Made by a program: the position numbers and the translations under genes. A stretch of 64,000 bases of DNA from Pseudomonas sp. PH1b (lineage in GTDB: Bacteria; Pseudomonadota; Gammaproteobacteria; Pseudomonadales; Pseudomonadaceae). A model generated the notes under the pieces. It was not told the DNA's origin and searched no databases. It worked only from the letters and a program-made list of their open reading frames with translations. How positions within the stretch are numbered: the first letter of the stretch is position 1; the number at the start of each line of letters is the position of its first letter. The DNA is taken from contig NZ_AYMU01000011.1 in NCBI RefSeq assembly GCF_000633395.1, positions 350,009 to 414,008 on the forward strand, in the 5' to 3' direction. Shown in pieces: positions 15,808 through 24,318 of this stretch.

Positions 15808-16902
15808 ATGGTGCAGCGTGCCCTGATGGTTGTTCTGCTGACGGCCTGCAGTGTTCAGGCGCTGGCGCAGAGCGCCGGGGAAAAGGTGCCGTTGCTGCGC
15901 CAGAGCAAGGAATGGATCACCGGTTGCGACAACCTGCGCGATTGCCACGCCCTCAGCGCCCCCTCCGGCCAGTACGGGGTGGAGTACCGCAGCCTGACCC
16001 TGCATATCCTGCGGCGTGCCGGTGCCGATGACGCCCTGCGGATACGCCTGGACCAGCGTGGCGAGCCCATGCCGCTGTCGACGCTGCTGGTCGACGGCGT
16101 GCCGCTGGAGCCACAGTTGCTGGACGCGCTGGTGCCTCTGCCATGCAAGACCGCCGAGCAGAACGAAGTCACCCGCTATGAGGTCAACGACCCGATCAGG
16201 GTTCGCCAATGGCTGGAGCAGTTGCGCAATGGCCAGGAGCTGAAACTGCCAGGCAGCGATGAGGCGCGGGTGCCCTTGGACGGGCTGTCGGCCGCGCTGC
16301 TGTTGATGGACTCGGTACAGGGCCGGGTGGGGGGCGTGACCGCGCTGTGGCGTCCAGGCCCGCGCCTGGCCAGCGAGGTGCCGGCACGAGCGCAGCCGGT
16401 ACAGCTGCGCGGATATCCACGAGCCCCCGAGTTGACGGCGCAGGAGCGCAGGCAGATTTCGGCGGCGGCGCTGAAACTCGCCTCGCCGGGGACCCCGAAT
16501 GACGATGAGGATTATGTGCTCGAGCCGCAGGTCGAGGTCTATCCGCTGACCGCGCGCCGGGCATTGAGCGTGGTGCTGAGCGAATGCGCGGCCTACACCT
16601 GCGATTACCTGATCAGCAGTTGGTCGCGCAGCAACCCGCCGCACCTTGAGGCGCTGCAGCGACAGGCCTTGCCCATGGGCAACGCCGACGGTTCGGGCGG
16701 TGCTCACTACGACTCCGGGACCGGGGTGCTGAGCACCTATTATCTGGCGCGGGGGATCGGTGACTGTGGCGAAACCGGGCATTGGCTGTTCGACGGCCAA
16801 GGCTTCCAGCTCACGGATTACCGCCAGATGCCGAGTTGCAACGGCCTGCCCTCGTCGGACTGGCCGCAGTTGTGGAGCAGCGCGCCACCGGTTGCGCAAT
16901 GA
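15808..16902 (+). CDS. Secreted DUF1176 family protein
   Basis: Protein of 364 residues with a clear signal peptide (hydrophobic run then QALAQS at about 18-23), so probably periplasmic. It matches the DUF1176 pattern: WITGCDNLRDCHALS near the N-terminus, a middle RLDQRGEPM segment, and the C-terminal YYLARGIGDCGETGHWLFDG. Cys pairs in CDNLRDC, ECAAYTCDY and near the end suggest disulfides. The function of this family is unknown. AAGGAAAC precedes the ATG. It is convergent with the GMC oxidoreductase gene and shows no link to hpa. Confidence 0.8.
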   Translation: MVQRALMVVLLTACSVQALAQSAGEKVPLLRQSKEWITGCDNLRDCHALSAPSGQYGVEYRSLTLHILRRAGADDALRIRLDQRGEPMPLSTLLVDGVPLEPQLLDALVPLPCKTAEQNEVTRYEVNDPIRVRQWLEQLRNGQELKLPGSDEARVPLDGLSAALLLMDSVQGRVGGVTALWRPGPRLASEVPARAQPVQLRGYPRAPELTAQERRQISAAALKLASPGTPNDDEDYVLEPQVEVYPLTARRALSVVLSECAAYTCDYLISSWSRSNPPHLEALQRQALPMGNADGSGGAHYDSGTGVLSTYYLARGIGDCGETGHWLFDGQGFQLTDYRQMPSCNGLPSSDWPQLWSSAPPVAQ

Positions 16903-17015
16903 GCTTGGCTGTTGCGCAGACGGCTTGCCTGGCTCAACCGCCGGTGGCAGGTGTGGGGCGCCAGGACCCACCCACGCAGGTCCAGAAGCCGTCCCGGGCG
17001 CCCCTTCGAGGCTTT

Positions 17016-18695
17016 TCAGCCGATGGCCTGCGACGGTGCCGGTTGTGCAGGCTGGGCGAGGGTGTCCAGAACCGGCATGGCGCGGCCCAGTAGCAGGTCT
17101 GCAGCCTTTTCCCCGATCATGATCGCCGCCGCATTGGTGTTGCCGGTGATCAGGCTCGGCATGATCGAGGCATCTGCCACCCGCAGCCCGTCGAGGCCGT
17201 GGACGCGCAACTGATCGTCCACCACGGCGTATTCATCTGAGCCCATCTTGCAGCTGCCCACCGGGTGGAACACCGTGCCCAGGTTGTGGCGGATCCATTG
17301 CTCGATCTGCTCCTGGCTCTGCACCTGCGGGCCGGGCACCAGTTCGCCTTGCAGGCGTTGGGAGAAGGCCCGGGTCGCCGCCAGCTGGCGCACCAGGTGA
17401 AAACCGGCCACCAGCTTGCGCAGGTCTTCCGGGTGGCTGAGAAAGTTGGCCTCGATCAGCGGCTTGTCGTGCGGGTCCGCCGAGTTGAGGCGCACCCGGC
17501 CACGGCTTTGCGGGTGCATGACCGCCACGTGCAGGCTGATGCCATGGCCCACGGGAATCAGGCGCTGGGGCTGGTTCTTCAACGCCGGGGCGACGATCAG
17601 CCCCAGCTCCGGCACTTCATCCGCGGGGCTCAGGCGCAGGAAGGCCCCTGACTCCACGGTGTTGGAGCTCAGCGGGCCCTGGCGCCGGGCCAGGTACTGC
17701 CAGGGCGAGCGGGCCAGGGGCAGCAGGCCCTTGGTCGAAAGGCCGTAGCCCAGCTCCGGATCGCTGCGGTACATCAGCACGATGTCCTGGTGGTCCTGCA
17801 GGTTGTGCCCGACCCCCGGCAACGGGTGGCGCAGGGCGATGCCATGGGGTTGCAGTTCCTCGGCCGCGCCGATGCCGGAGAGCAGCAGCAGTTGCGGCGA
17901 GTTGATCGCCCCGGCGCAGAGGATCACCTCGCGGCGCGCCTGCAGCTGCCGGACCTGGCCGTCCTGGCTGATTTCCACGCCGCTGGCGCGCTGGCCTTGC
18001 AGCAGCACTCGGTGGGTCAGGGTGGAACTCAGGACCGTCAAGTTCTCGCGCTGCAGGATCGGGTGCAGGAAGGCCCGGGCCGCACTGCAGCGCTCGCCAT
18101 TGATCTGGGTGACATGGAAGGGGCCGTAGCCTTCCTGGTCCGCCCCGTTGAAGTCCTCGTTGTAGTTCCAGCCCAGCTCCGCGGCAGCCTCGAAGAACAC
18201 CGGGTTGACCGGGCTCAGGCTGCGCTGCTTGGCGACATTCAGTTCGCCGTGCTGGCCGTGCCAGGGCGAGGCCCCCGGTTCGAAGCGTTCCGAGCGCTTG
18301 AAGTAGGGCAGCAGTTCGTCATAGCCCCAGCCCTGGTTGCCGGCGGCGGCCCAGCGGTCGTAGTCCTGGCGCTGGCCGCGGATGTAGATCATGCCGTTGA
18401 TTGCGCTGGAGCCGCCCCAGACCCGGCCCCGCGGGCAGGGGATGGGCCGCTCGCCGCTGTCGGCCTGGGCGCTGAATTGATGCATCCAGTTCCAGCGCGG
18501 GTTGGCGATCAGGCGGATGATCCCCGCCGGCACGCGTACATAGGCGGCGGGCAGCAGCGTGCGGTCGCTGGGGCCGGCCTCGATCAGGCAGACCTTGAGC
18601 CTGGGGTCGGCGGACAAGCGGTTGGCCAGCACGCAACCGGCGGAGCCGGCACCGACCACGATGTAGTCGAAGGTCTGGGGAGCGCTTTCATTCAT
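17016..18695 (-). CDS. GMC-family FAD-dependent alcohol oxidoreductase
   Basis: Glucose-methanol-choline oxidoreductase of 559 residues (choline/alcohol dehydrogenase-like). The FAD-binding motif GAGSAG is at 15-20 (DYIVVGAGSAGCVLANRL), the GMC signature RGRVWGGSSAINGM follows, and the C-terminal active-site His is in FHPVGSCKMG with NTNAAAIMIGEKAADLL. I chose the ATG at 18695, with GAGG upstream, over the longer TTG start at 18719. It is the last gene of the cupin-MFS-ADH-OprB-GMC operon, so it likely oxidises an alcohol group of the imported compound or a pathway intermediate. Confidence 0.9.
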   Translation of the reverse strand: MNESAPQTFDYIVVGAGSAGCVLANRLSADPRLKVCLIEAGPSDRTLLPAAYVRVPAGIIRLIANPRWNWMHQFSAQADSGERPIPCPRGRVWGGSSAINGMIYIRGQRQDYDRWAAAGNQGWGYDELLPYFKRSERFEPGASPWHGQHGELNVAKQRSLSPVNPVFFEAAAELGWNYNEDFNGADQEGYGPFHVTQINGERCSAARAFLHPILQRENLTVLSSTLTHRVLLQGQRASGVEISQDGQVRQLQARREVILCAGAINSPQLLLLSGIGAAEELQPHGIALRHPLPGVGHNLQDHQDIVLMYRSDPELGYGLSTKGLLPLARSPWQYLARRQGPLSSNTVESGAFLRLSPADEVPELGLIVAPALKNQPQRLIPVGHGISLHVAVMHPQSRGRVRLNSADPHDKPLIEANFLSHPEDLRKLVAGFHLVRQLAATRAFSQRLQGELVPGPQVQSQEQIEQWIRHNLGTVFHPVGSCKMGSDEYAVVDDQLRVHGLDGLRVADASIMPSLITGNTNAAAIMIGEKAADLLLGRAMPVLDTLAQPAQPAPSQAIG

Positions 18696-18730
18696 GAGGG
18701 GTACCTCGCAGGCAGTCAAAGAAATCCATC

Positions 18731-20032
18731 TCAGAGCCCCAGCAGCGAGCCGACGTCGAGGGTCGCTTGCAGGCCGACGACAAAGCCGTTGCCGCTCAGC
18801 TCGCGGGCTTCGGGGTTGTAGAAGTTGTCCGGGTTGATCAGGTACTGGACGCTGGGCTCCAGGGCCAGTTGCCGGGTCAGGGCGATGTGGGCGTTGGCTT
18901 CCAGGGCGTAGACATTGGGCTCGCCCCGGCGCGGGTCGCCGCCATTGGCGATCCGCGCCTGTTGCTGGAAGCGCAACTGGTGGTCATTCAGGCGCAGGTA
19001 GCTGGCCTTGAGGTTGAGCTTGTCCCGGGGCCGGTCGAAGGGCGCGAGGTAGGTCAGGCCGGCCTCGGCGAACTGGCTGAAGGGCTGCTTGTCATCGGCC
19101 GCCGCGGACAGCGAGCCGAACAGCAGCAGGGCCTGGGGTGCGCTGCCCTGGCCGGCGTCGGCGCGCCACAGCGACTGCTGGAACTTGAAGAAGGCGCCGC
19201 CTGTGCCGAAGTCCATGGCCCCGGTCAGCGGGTCCACCTGCTTGGAGGTGTTGTAGTAGCCGTTGAGCTCGTAGTGGGAGCTGTAGGCATCGCGGTTCTG
19301 GCTGCCCAGGCCCAGCAGCAGGCTGGTGCCGCTGGCGTCGTCGGTACTGAAATCCAGGCCCTTGCGCTTCTTCAGGTAGTCCACCGGGTTGGACTCGAAG
19401 GCGCCGCCATGCAGGTACCACTGGGGCGTCAGTTGGTACTTCAGGTAGCCGCCCCAACTGCCGTAGGGCGGCGGCAGGATGCCGGTGGAGGCGTCGATGA
19501 TCGGGTCGTTGCAGGTCACCGTGCTTTCGCAGTTGTAGATGTAGAAGTAGCGCCGCGCGTTGGTGCGCCCCAGGCTCAGGTCCAGTTGGCCGTCGAGCCA
19601 GGTCTGCTGGTAGGTCAGCAGGCTCAGCTGGTTGCTGGTGAGGTCGTTGTGGATCGGCGCGCCGGCAAAGTAGCTGCCGGCGGCGCCCTGCCAATTGCGC
19701 GAGGTGGGCACGCCGGTCTGGTGGTCGAGAATGAACAGGGTCTGTTCAAAGTGCAGGGCAGCGTCGTCGAGGCCGGCCAGGGTCTGCAGGTTGAAGTCGG
19801 CACCGACGAACAGGTCGCCGCTGTTGCCGAAGCTGTGGGGCCGGGGGCCGGTATCGAGGTTCTTCATCGCCAGGCTGAGGAACTGCACATGGGGGCTGAT
19901 GCCCTGGTCGGCCAGGTAGTCGCCCAGGCCGGACAGGGGGCCGGAGCGGGACTCGATCGGGGCCTCGGCGAGGCAATCGAGGGGCAGCAGCAAGGCTGCC
20001 AGCAGCGGGCACAGCGCATAGGAAAGGTTCAT
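18731..20032 (-). CDS. OprB-family outer-membrane porin
   Basis: Outer-membrane channel of 433 residues in the OprB (carbohydrate-selective porin) family. A signal peptide ends near DCLAEAP. The rest alternates short polar and aromatic beta strands, with the OprB-like segment HFEQTLFILDHQTG and an SLGRTNARRYF strand. OprB-type porins import sugars and, in several catabolic clusters, other small molecules. Position between the alcohol dehydrogenase (52 bases) and GMC gene (35 bases) says it serves this operon's substrate. A strong A-rich Crc/Hfq-type motif precedes its start. Confidence 0.85.
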   Translation of the reverse strand: MNLSYALCPLLAALLLPLDCLAEAPIESRSGPLSGLGDYLADQGISPHVQFLSLAMKNLDTGPRPHSFGNSGDLFVGADFNLQTLAGLDDAALHFEQTLFILDHQTGVPTSRNWQGAAGSYFAGAPIHNDLTSNQLSLLTYQQTWLDGQLDLSLGRTNARRYFYIYNCESTVTCNDPIIDASTGILPPPYGSWGGYLKYQLTPQWYLHGGAFESNPVDYLKKRKGLDFSTDDASGTSLLLGLGSQNRDAYSSHYELNGYYNTSKQVDPLTGAMDFGTGGAFFKFQQSLWRADAGQGSAPQALLLFGSLSAAADDKQPFSQFAEAGLTYLAPFDRPRDKLNLKASYLRLNDHQLRFQQQARIANGGDPRRGEPNVYALEANAHIALTRQLALEPSVQYLINPDNFYNPEARELSGNGFVVGLQATLDVGSLLGL

Positions 20033-20042
20033 CTCGGGTACT

Positions 20043-20062
20043 CGTTTCTTGTTGTTTTTGTC
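20043..20062 (-). promoter_or_regulatory. A-rich (Crc/Hfq-type) motif, OprB porin leader
   Basis: The coding strand reads GACAAAAACAACAAGAAACG, ending 10 bases before the porin ATG. It is among the best AAnAAnAA-type matches in the window. Confidence 0.6.
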
Positions 20063-20084
20063 TTGAGTGTCGAACACCGGCGAA

Positions 20085-21149
20085 TCAGGCCTCGGCCAGG
20101 GCCGGTGTCGGGTTGACCAGCACTTTGATCTGGCTCTTGTCCTGCAGCAGGGCTTCAAAACCCTGTTCGACCGCCTGCTCCAGGGCCAGGCAGCGAGTCA
20201 CCACCCGGGACAGGTCCAGGCGTCCCCGGGCCAGCAGCTCGATCAAGTCGGGGTAGACATGCCGGTAGCCGACACTGCTGAGCAGGCGCAGTTCGTTGTT
20301 CACCAGGTGGAAGGCATCCAGGCTCACTTCGCCCATCAAGCCCACCAGTACCGCTTCGCCACCTTTGCGCAGGCAGTGCAGGGCGTGGCTCAGGGTCTGC
20401 TGGCTGCCGGCGGCTTCGAAGGCGCTGTCGAGGCCGCCGTCGCTGAGTTGCCGCAGCCGTTGCCGCAGGTCCGGGGCGCGGCCATCCAGGGCCGCCGAGG
20501 CGCCGAACTCCAGGGCCAGGCGCCTGCGCTGCGGGTCCAGGTCCACGGCGTAGATGCGTTCCACTCCGCGCAAGCGTGCCAGGAGGATCAGCAACAGGCC
20601 GATGGGCCCCAGGCCGAACACCGCGCAACTGTCGCCGGCCATCAGGCTGCTCTGGTTCAAGGCATGCAAGGCCACCGCCGCAGGCTCCAGCACCGCGGCC
20701 TGCTTGAAACTGACGTTGTCCGGCAGGCGGTGCAGCATGTAGCTGGGCACCAGTGCCTGTTCGGCGAAGCCGCCGTCGCCCATCAGGCCGATAAAGCCCA
20801 TGGACTGGCAGAGGTTGTACTGGCCCATGCGGCAGTAGCTGCATTCGCCGCAACGGTATTCCGGTTCCACCGCCACCCGCTGCCCCAGCAGGTGCGGATC
20901 GACCCCCGGCCCCAGGGCAATCACCTGGCCGCAGAATTCGTGGCCCAGGGTCAGCGGTGCCCGACAGCCGGACAACGGATGGGCGACCTCCTGGGGAATG
21001 GAGTGAGGCCCATCGGCGTACTCATGCAGGTCGCTGCCGCAGATGCCGCAGTAGGCGACTTGCAACAGGACTTCACCGGCGCCGGGCTGGCGCGGTTGCA
21101 CCTGGCTCAAGCGCAGGTCGCGGGCGGCGTGCCAACGCAGTGCGTTCAT
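20085..21149 (-). CDS. Zinc-dependent medium-chain alcohol dehydrogenase
   Basis: NAD(P)-dependent zinc alcohol dehydrogenase of 354 residues, similar to 2,3-butanediol/L-threonine/sorbitol dehydrogenases. The catalytic zinc ligands are C37 (CGICGSDLH) with H70-E71 (LGHEFCG). The structural zinc site is C100, C103, C106 and C114. The Rossmann motif is FGLGPIGLLLI. The open frame runs far upstream, but that part lies out of frame over the MFS gene. The ATG at 21149 overlaps the MFS stop (ATGA), so the two are coupled. It probably interconverts an alcohol and a ketone in this operon's pathway. Confidence 0.9.
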   Translation of the reverse strand: MNALRWHAARDLRLSQVQPRQPGAGEVLLQVAYCGICGSDLHEYADGPHSIPQEVAHPLSGCRAPLTLGHEFCGQVIALGPGVDPHLLGQRVAVEPEYRCGECSYCRMGQYNLCQSMGFIGLMGDGGFAEQALVPSYMLHRLPDNVSFKQAAVLEPAAVALHALNQSSLMAGDSCAVFGLGPIGLLLILLARLRGVERIYAVDLDPQRRRLALEFGASAALDGRAPDLRQRLRQLSDGGLDSAFEAAGSQQTLSHALHCLRKGGEAVLVGLMGEVSLDAFHLVNNELRLLSSVGYRHVYPDLIELLARGRLDLSRVVTRCLALEQAVEQGFEALLQDKSQIKVLVNPTPALAEA

Positions 21150-22423
21150 GGCTGGTTTCCTCGAAGGGAGGTGGCAGGAGCGAGAGGGTCGTGTCGGGGG
21201 TGTCGACGGGCCAGTACCGCCGGCGCGGTTTCCTTGAGAAACAGCGCCAGCACGGCGGCCAGCAAGGCACCGCCGCAGGACATCCACATGACGATCGACA
21301 GGCCGAAGCGGTCGGCGGCGAACCCGGCGATGGTCGGCGCGACGAAGCCGCCCACCAGTTCGCCGATGCCCATGATCATGCCCAGGGCGGTGGCCATGAC
21401 TTCCCGGGGCACGGTTTCCGCCGGAATGGTGGCCATGAACAGGGTGAAGCAGCCCAGGCCGGTGTAGGTCAGCAGCATCAGCACCCCGAGAATCAGCGGC
21501 GAGGGTGCGAACAGAAGGGCCATGGGGCAGCAGGCGGCAATCAGCGAGAACAGCACCAGGGTCGGGCGGCGGCCGATGCGATCGGAGATCGCCGGTACGC
21601 CGAAGCCCCAGAGCACCCAGGCTGCACCCAGGCAACTCATGATGGTGCCCATGCTGGCCGGGCTGTAGTCGCGCACCTTGACCAGGAAGGTCGGGGTGAA
21701 GGAGATCAGCACGATGAACCAGGTCAGGAAGAAGCAACTGATCAGGGTGCAGAGCACGATGTTGCGGCTCTTGAGCAGTGCCAGCCGCTGGCCACCGGCA
21801 CCGCTGGCGACGTTCTGGGCCTGGGGTTCGGCACGGGGAGGATCGGGCCGTACGTAGCGCCAGATCAACAGGGCAATCAGCAAGCCCGGCACCAGCGAAA
21901 TGATGAACGCATGGCGCCAGCCATAGGCCTCGGCCAGGGCGATCAGCACCGGTGGGCCGATCACCGCGCCCAGCAGGCCAGCGGCCGAACCTTGCAGCAA
22001 CCCCATGTTCAAGCCCCGGCGATGGGGCGACGAGGCTTCGACCATCAGCGATTGCGAGAGCGGCAGGATCGGCCCTTCCGCCAGCCCCATGATGGCGCGA
22101 AACAGCAGCAGGCTGAGGAAACCGGTGACCAGCCCGGACAGCGCCGAGCACAGGGAAAACAGGATCACCGCGACGATCAGCAGCGGCTTGCGCACGCCGC
22201 GGCGGTCCGACCAGGCGCCCACCAGGGCCCCCGAGACGGCCCAGGCCAGGGCCAGCACCGAGGACAGCATGCCCAGGTGGCTGTTGCTCAGTTGCAGCTC
22301 GTCGGCCATGAAGGGAAACAGGAAGGACAGCGCCAGACGATCGAAAAAGACGAAGCCGAAGGTCAGGAACAGCACCCCCAGCAAGGTGTTCTCGTAGCCG
22401 GCCTTGTTGTTTTTATAAGCCAT
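21146..22423 (-). CDS. MFS transporter
   Basis: Inner-membrane major facilitator of 425 residues with about twelve hydrophobic segments. Landmarks include FVFFDRLALSFLFPFM in helix 1, the loop motif GAWSDRRGVRKPL between helices 2 and 3, GLAEGPILPLSQSLM and the second-half SDRIGRRPTLV loop. It is second in the operon, 30 bases after the cupin dioxygenase and overlapping the alcohol dehydrogenase, so it most likely imports the pathway substrate. Codons 3-7 form an A-rich tract, placing a Crc/Hfq-type site inside the coding start. Confidence 0.88.
   Translation of the reverse strand: MAYKNNKAGYENTLLGVLFLTFGFVFFDRLALSFLFPFMADELQLSNSHLGMLSSVLALAWAVSGALVGAWSDRRGVRKPLLIVAVILFSLCSALSGLVTGFLSLLLFRAIMGLAEGPILPLSQSLMVEASSPHRRGLNMGLLQGSAAGLLGAVIGPPVLIALAEAYGWRHAFIISLVPGLLIALLIWRYVRPDPPRAEPQAQNVASGAGGQRLALLKSRNIVLCTLISCFFLTWFIVLISFTPTFLVKVRDYSPASMGTIMSCLGAAWVLWGFGVPAISDRIGRRPTLVLFSLIAACCPMALLFAPSPLILGVLMLLTYTGLGCFTLFMATIPAETVPREVMATALGMIMGIGELVGGFVAPTIAGFAADRFGLSIVMWMSCGGALLAAVLALFLKETAPAVLARRHPRHDPLAPATSLRGNQP
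22403..22417 (-). promoter_or_regulatory. A-rich (Crc/Hfq-type) motif within the MFS start codons
   Basis: The coding strand reads TATAAAAACAACAAG, spanning codons 3-7 (Y-K-N-N-K) of the MFS gene. The site is inside the gene, where bound Hfq/Crc would clash with the initiating ribosome. Confidence 0.55.
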
Positions 22424-22453
22424 GGTGGTTCTCCGAGGAGGCAGTGCCGGCGA

Positions 22454-22987
22454 TCAGCGGAACAGGGTGTCGATGTGGGCCGCGCCCAGGCCGATCTTTT
22501 CGTAGTGCTCGCGGCACAGGGCGATGTAGGAGTGCACATCGAAATAGCCGTCGGGCTCGCCCTGTTCGTCGAGCCAGATCAGCGGCCCCTTGACGATGAA
22601 GAACACTCGCATCGGCTGTTCATGCTCGTAGGCCACCAGGGTGTGGCCTTCGCCCGGGGTCTCGTAGACGAAGTCGCCGGCGGTGGCGGTCCAGTCGTGT
22701 TCCAGGTAGCCCCACTTGCCGGACAGGGTGTAGGCGAAGACTTCGTGGGGGTGGTAATGGCGGTTGACCAGCCCGGCGCTGCGGGCCATCAGGATGTCGC
22801 ACCAGCGGTTCTCGCTGGGGGAGATCCACAGTGGCCGCGAGGACACGGTTTCGGTGAAGGGCACGTACAGGCTCAGGTCGTCGCTGGCGGCGTCGGGCAG
22901 GTAGACCTCGGGCTTGGCATCGGGCTTGAAGCAATTGGCGATGGGTTGCAGGTCTTTCCAGAATTCACGGGTGGCGGCTTCAGGCAT
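22454..22987 (-). CDS. Cupin dioxygenase of the 2,4'-dihydroxyacetophenone dioxygenase family
   Basis: Cupin protein of 177 residues resembling 2,4'-dihydroxyacetophenone dioxygenase, an iron enzyme that cleaves the C-C bond of an alpha-hydroxy aryl ketone to an aromatic acid and formate. The first cupin motif RHYHPHEVFAY supplies H77 and H79, and H115 in ETPGEGHTLVAY completes a three-His iron site. Conserved flanks are WCDILMARSAG and GKWGYLEHDW. It is the first gene of the five-gene operon and divergent from an AraC regulator. The true substrate may be a related hydroxyketone. Confidence 0.75.
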   Translation of the reverse strand: MPEAATREFWKDLQPIANCFKPDAKPEVYLPDAASDDLSLYVPFTETVSSRPLWISPSENRWCDILMARSAGLVNRHYHPHEVFAYTLSGKWGYLEHDWTATAGDFVYETPGEGHTLVAYEHEQPMRVFFIVKGPLIWLDEQGEPDGYFDVHSYIALCREHYEKIGLGAAHIDTLFR

Positions 22988-22998
22988 GGTCGGCCTCG

Positions 22999-23010
22999 GT
23001 TGTTTTTATA
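22999..23010 (-). promoter_or_regulatory. A-rich (Crc/Hfq-type) motif, cupin dioxygenase leader
   Basis: The coding strand reads TATAAAAACAAC, ending 11 bases before the dioxygenase ATG. The same TATAAAAACAAC string recurs at the start of the next gene (MFS). Confidence 0.55.
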
Positions 23011-23099
23011 AGGGGGGGAGCCAGGGACTGCCCGAGGGGGCAGCCATGGGGGCTACAACTGCGACTTTAGGCGGCTGGGAGGGGCGGGGTTTGATCGGA

Positions 23100-23130
23100 T
23101 CGGACGGGTTGTTTGTCTGTTTCGGACGGG
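23100..23130. promoter_or_regulatory. Direct repeats, candidate AraC-family operator
   Basis: TCGGACGGG occurs at 23100-23108 and 23122-23130, 22 bp apart, each followed by a T-rich stretch. Tandem half-sites about two helical turns apart are typical for AraC-family activators, and the gene for one starts at 23321. Confidence 0.5.
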
Positions 23131-23310
23131 ATATTTCGTACTTGCGATAGCGTCTCGGCGAAGCCGTCGGCGCGACCGGATCCCACTGCGTTTGCAGTTG
23201 ACAGGGTATAAGGTTCAGATGTTAATGAATGGCCGCAGCCCGCAGATCATGCGGTCCCCAGGTGCCCGGACACTGCCTTGCCGTCCGGGGAATATCCCGC
23301 CGCCCATGAG

Positions 23311-23320
23311 AAGAACAACA
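23311..23320 (+). promoter_or_regulatory. A-rich (Crc/Hfq-type) motif, AraC leader
   Basis: AAGAACAACA abuts the regulator ATG at 23321, in the position normally taken by the ribosome site spacer. Confidence 0.5.
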
Positions 23321-24295
23321 ATGTCTCCATGCGCCTTGCTCGAAACCCGGCACGCCAGTACCCAGGCAGTCGATCCCGATCAACGCCTGACCTTCTGGGA
23401 GGACTACAACGCCAGCACCCTGGTGGGGCTCAAGTGCAATTCCTACGCCGAGGGCGGCTTTACCGCCTGCCAGGACAACCTGCAACTGGGGGCCATGCGC
23501 CTGGCGCGGATTGTCGGCAATGAACACGTGGTGGAGCGCGACACTTCGATGATTCGCGGCGTGCCCAAGGAGTCGATCTTCGTCTCGCTGGTCACCGGCA
23601 GCGGTTCGTTCTTCTACCAGGACGGCGCCTGCCAGGTCCTGGAGCCGGGCGAGCTGGTGGTGTACCGCACCGACAAGCCCTACCTGTTCGGCTTTTCCGG
23701 GGCGATGCGCCAGTTCATCTTCGACATTCCCCAGGAGCAGTTTGCCGAGCGCTGCCTGAAGCGTTTCGAGCGGCCGTTGAAGATCAGCGTGCAGAGCGGC
23801 GTCCAGCGCCTGTTGCTGCGCACCCTCGGGGAGCGCACCCGGGAGTTCTTCCAGCAGCCGCTGTGCGGCGAGGCCGATGCCTACCAGGAGCAGGCCTTCG
23901 AACTCCTGGCCAGCATCATCGCCGGGCAGGCGGGGGAGCGTCCGATCAATGCCTTGAGTGCCTCCTACCTGCTGGCTGCCAAGCAGTGCATCCATGAGCA
24001 ACTGGCGGACCCGACCCTGAGCTGCGAACGGGTGGCGGCCCAGACCGGGGTATCGCCCCGGCACCTGGCCCGGCTGTTTGCCCTGGAAGACACCGTGCCC
24101 AGCCGGTTCATCCTGGAGAAACGCCTGCAGCAGGCCCGCCAGCTGCTGTGCAGCAGCCCGGGAGCGAGCCTGGACATCAGTGAGATTGCCTACCGCCACG
24201 GCTTTGCCAGCCAGGCGCATTTCGCCCGGGCGTTCAAGGCCCGTTATCAGCAGACACCCAGTGAGGCGCGGGCCCAGGCACCCTTGCCGGAGTGA
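23321..24295 (+). CDS. AraC-family regulator of the aryl-ketone-type operon
   Basis: Transcriptional regulator of 324 residues. The N-terminal half resembles the AraC-binding-like domain found in FeaR-type proteins (RLTFWEDYNASTLVGLKC, then SLVTGSGSFFYQDG). The C-terminal 100 residues carry the two AraC helix-turn-helices (SCERVAAQTGVSPRHLARLF and DISEIAYRHGFASQAHFARAF). The frame extends upstream to 23192; the ATG at 23321 is chosen because the upstream part is low-complexity and unlike the family, though 23306 is possible. It is divergent from the cupin operon and probably activates it. Confidence 0.85.
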   Translation: MSPCALLETRHASTQAVDPDQRLTFWEDYNASTLVGLKCNSYAEGGFTACQDNLQLGAMRLARIVGNEHVVERDTSMIRGVPKESIFVSLVTGSGSFFYQDGACQVLEPGELVVYRTDKPYLFGFSGAMRQFIFDIPQEQFAERCLKRFERPLKISVQSGVQRLLLRTLGERTREFFQQPLCGEADAYQEQAFELLASIIAGQAGERPINALSASYLLAAKQCIHEQLADPTLSCERVAAQTGVSPRHLARLFALEDTVPSRFILEKRLQQARQLLCSSPGASLDISEIAYRHGFASQAHFARAFKARYQQTPSEARAQAPLPE

Positions 24296-24318
24296 GCGCT
24301 GCCCGCACCGGATCGTGC

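Larger units (their letters stand above)
22988..23320. other. Divergent promoter region, cupin operon / AraC gene
   Basis: This 333-base region has no gene. It holds an A-rich motif at each end (22999-23010 and 23309-23320), a 7-G run at 23012-23018, and a pair of direct repeats near the middle (23100-23130). It is the likely control region for the operon and the regulator. Confidence 0.6.

Noticed and set aside
14710..16971. 753-codon minus-strand open frame
   Set aside because: Antisense to hpaA and the DUF1176 gene, with no domain resemblance.
20085..22151. 688-codon frame apparently fusing a transporter to an alcohol dehydrogenase
   Set aside because: Only the last 354 codons are the real dehydrogenase; the upstream part runs out of frame over the MFS gene, which has its own intact frame ending in an ATGA overlap.
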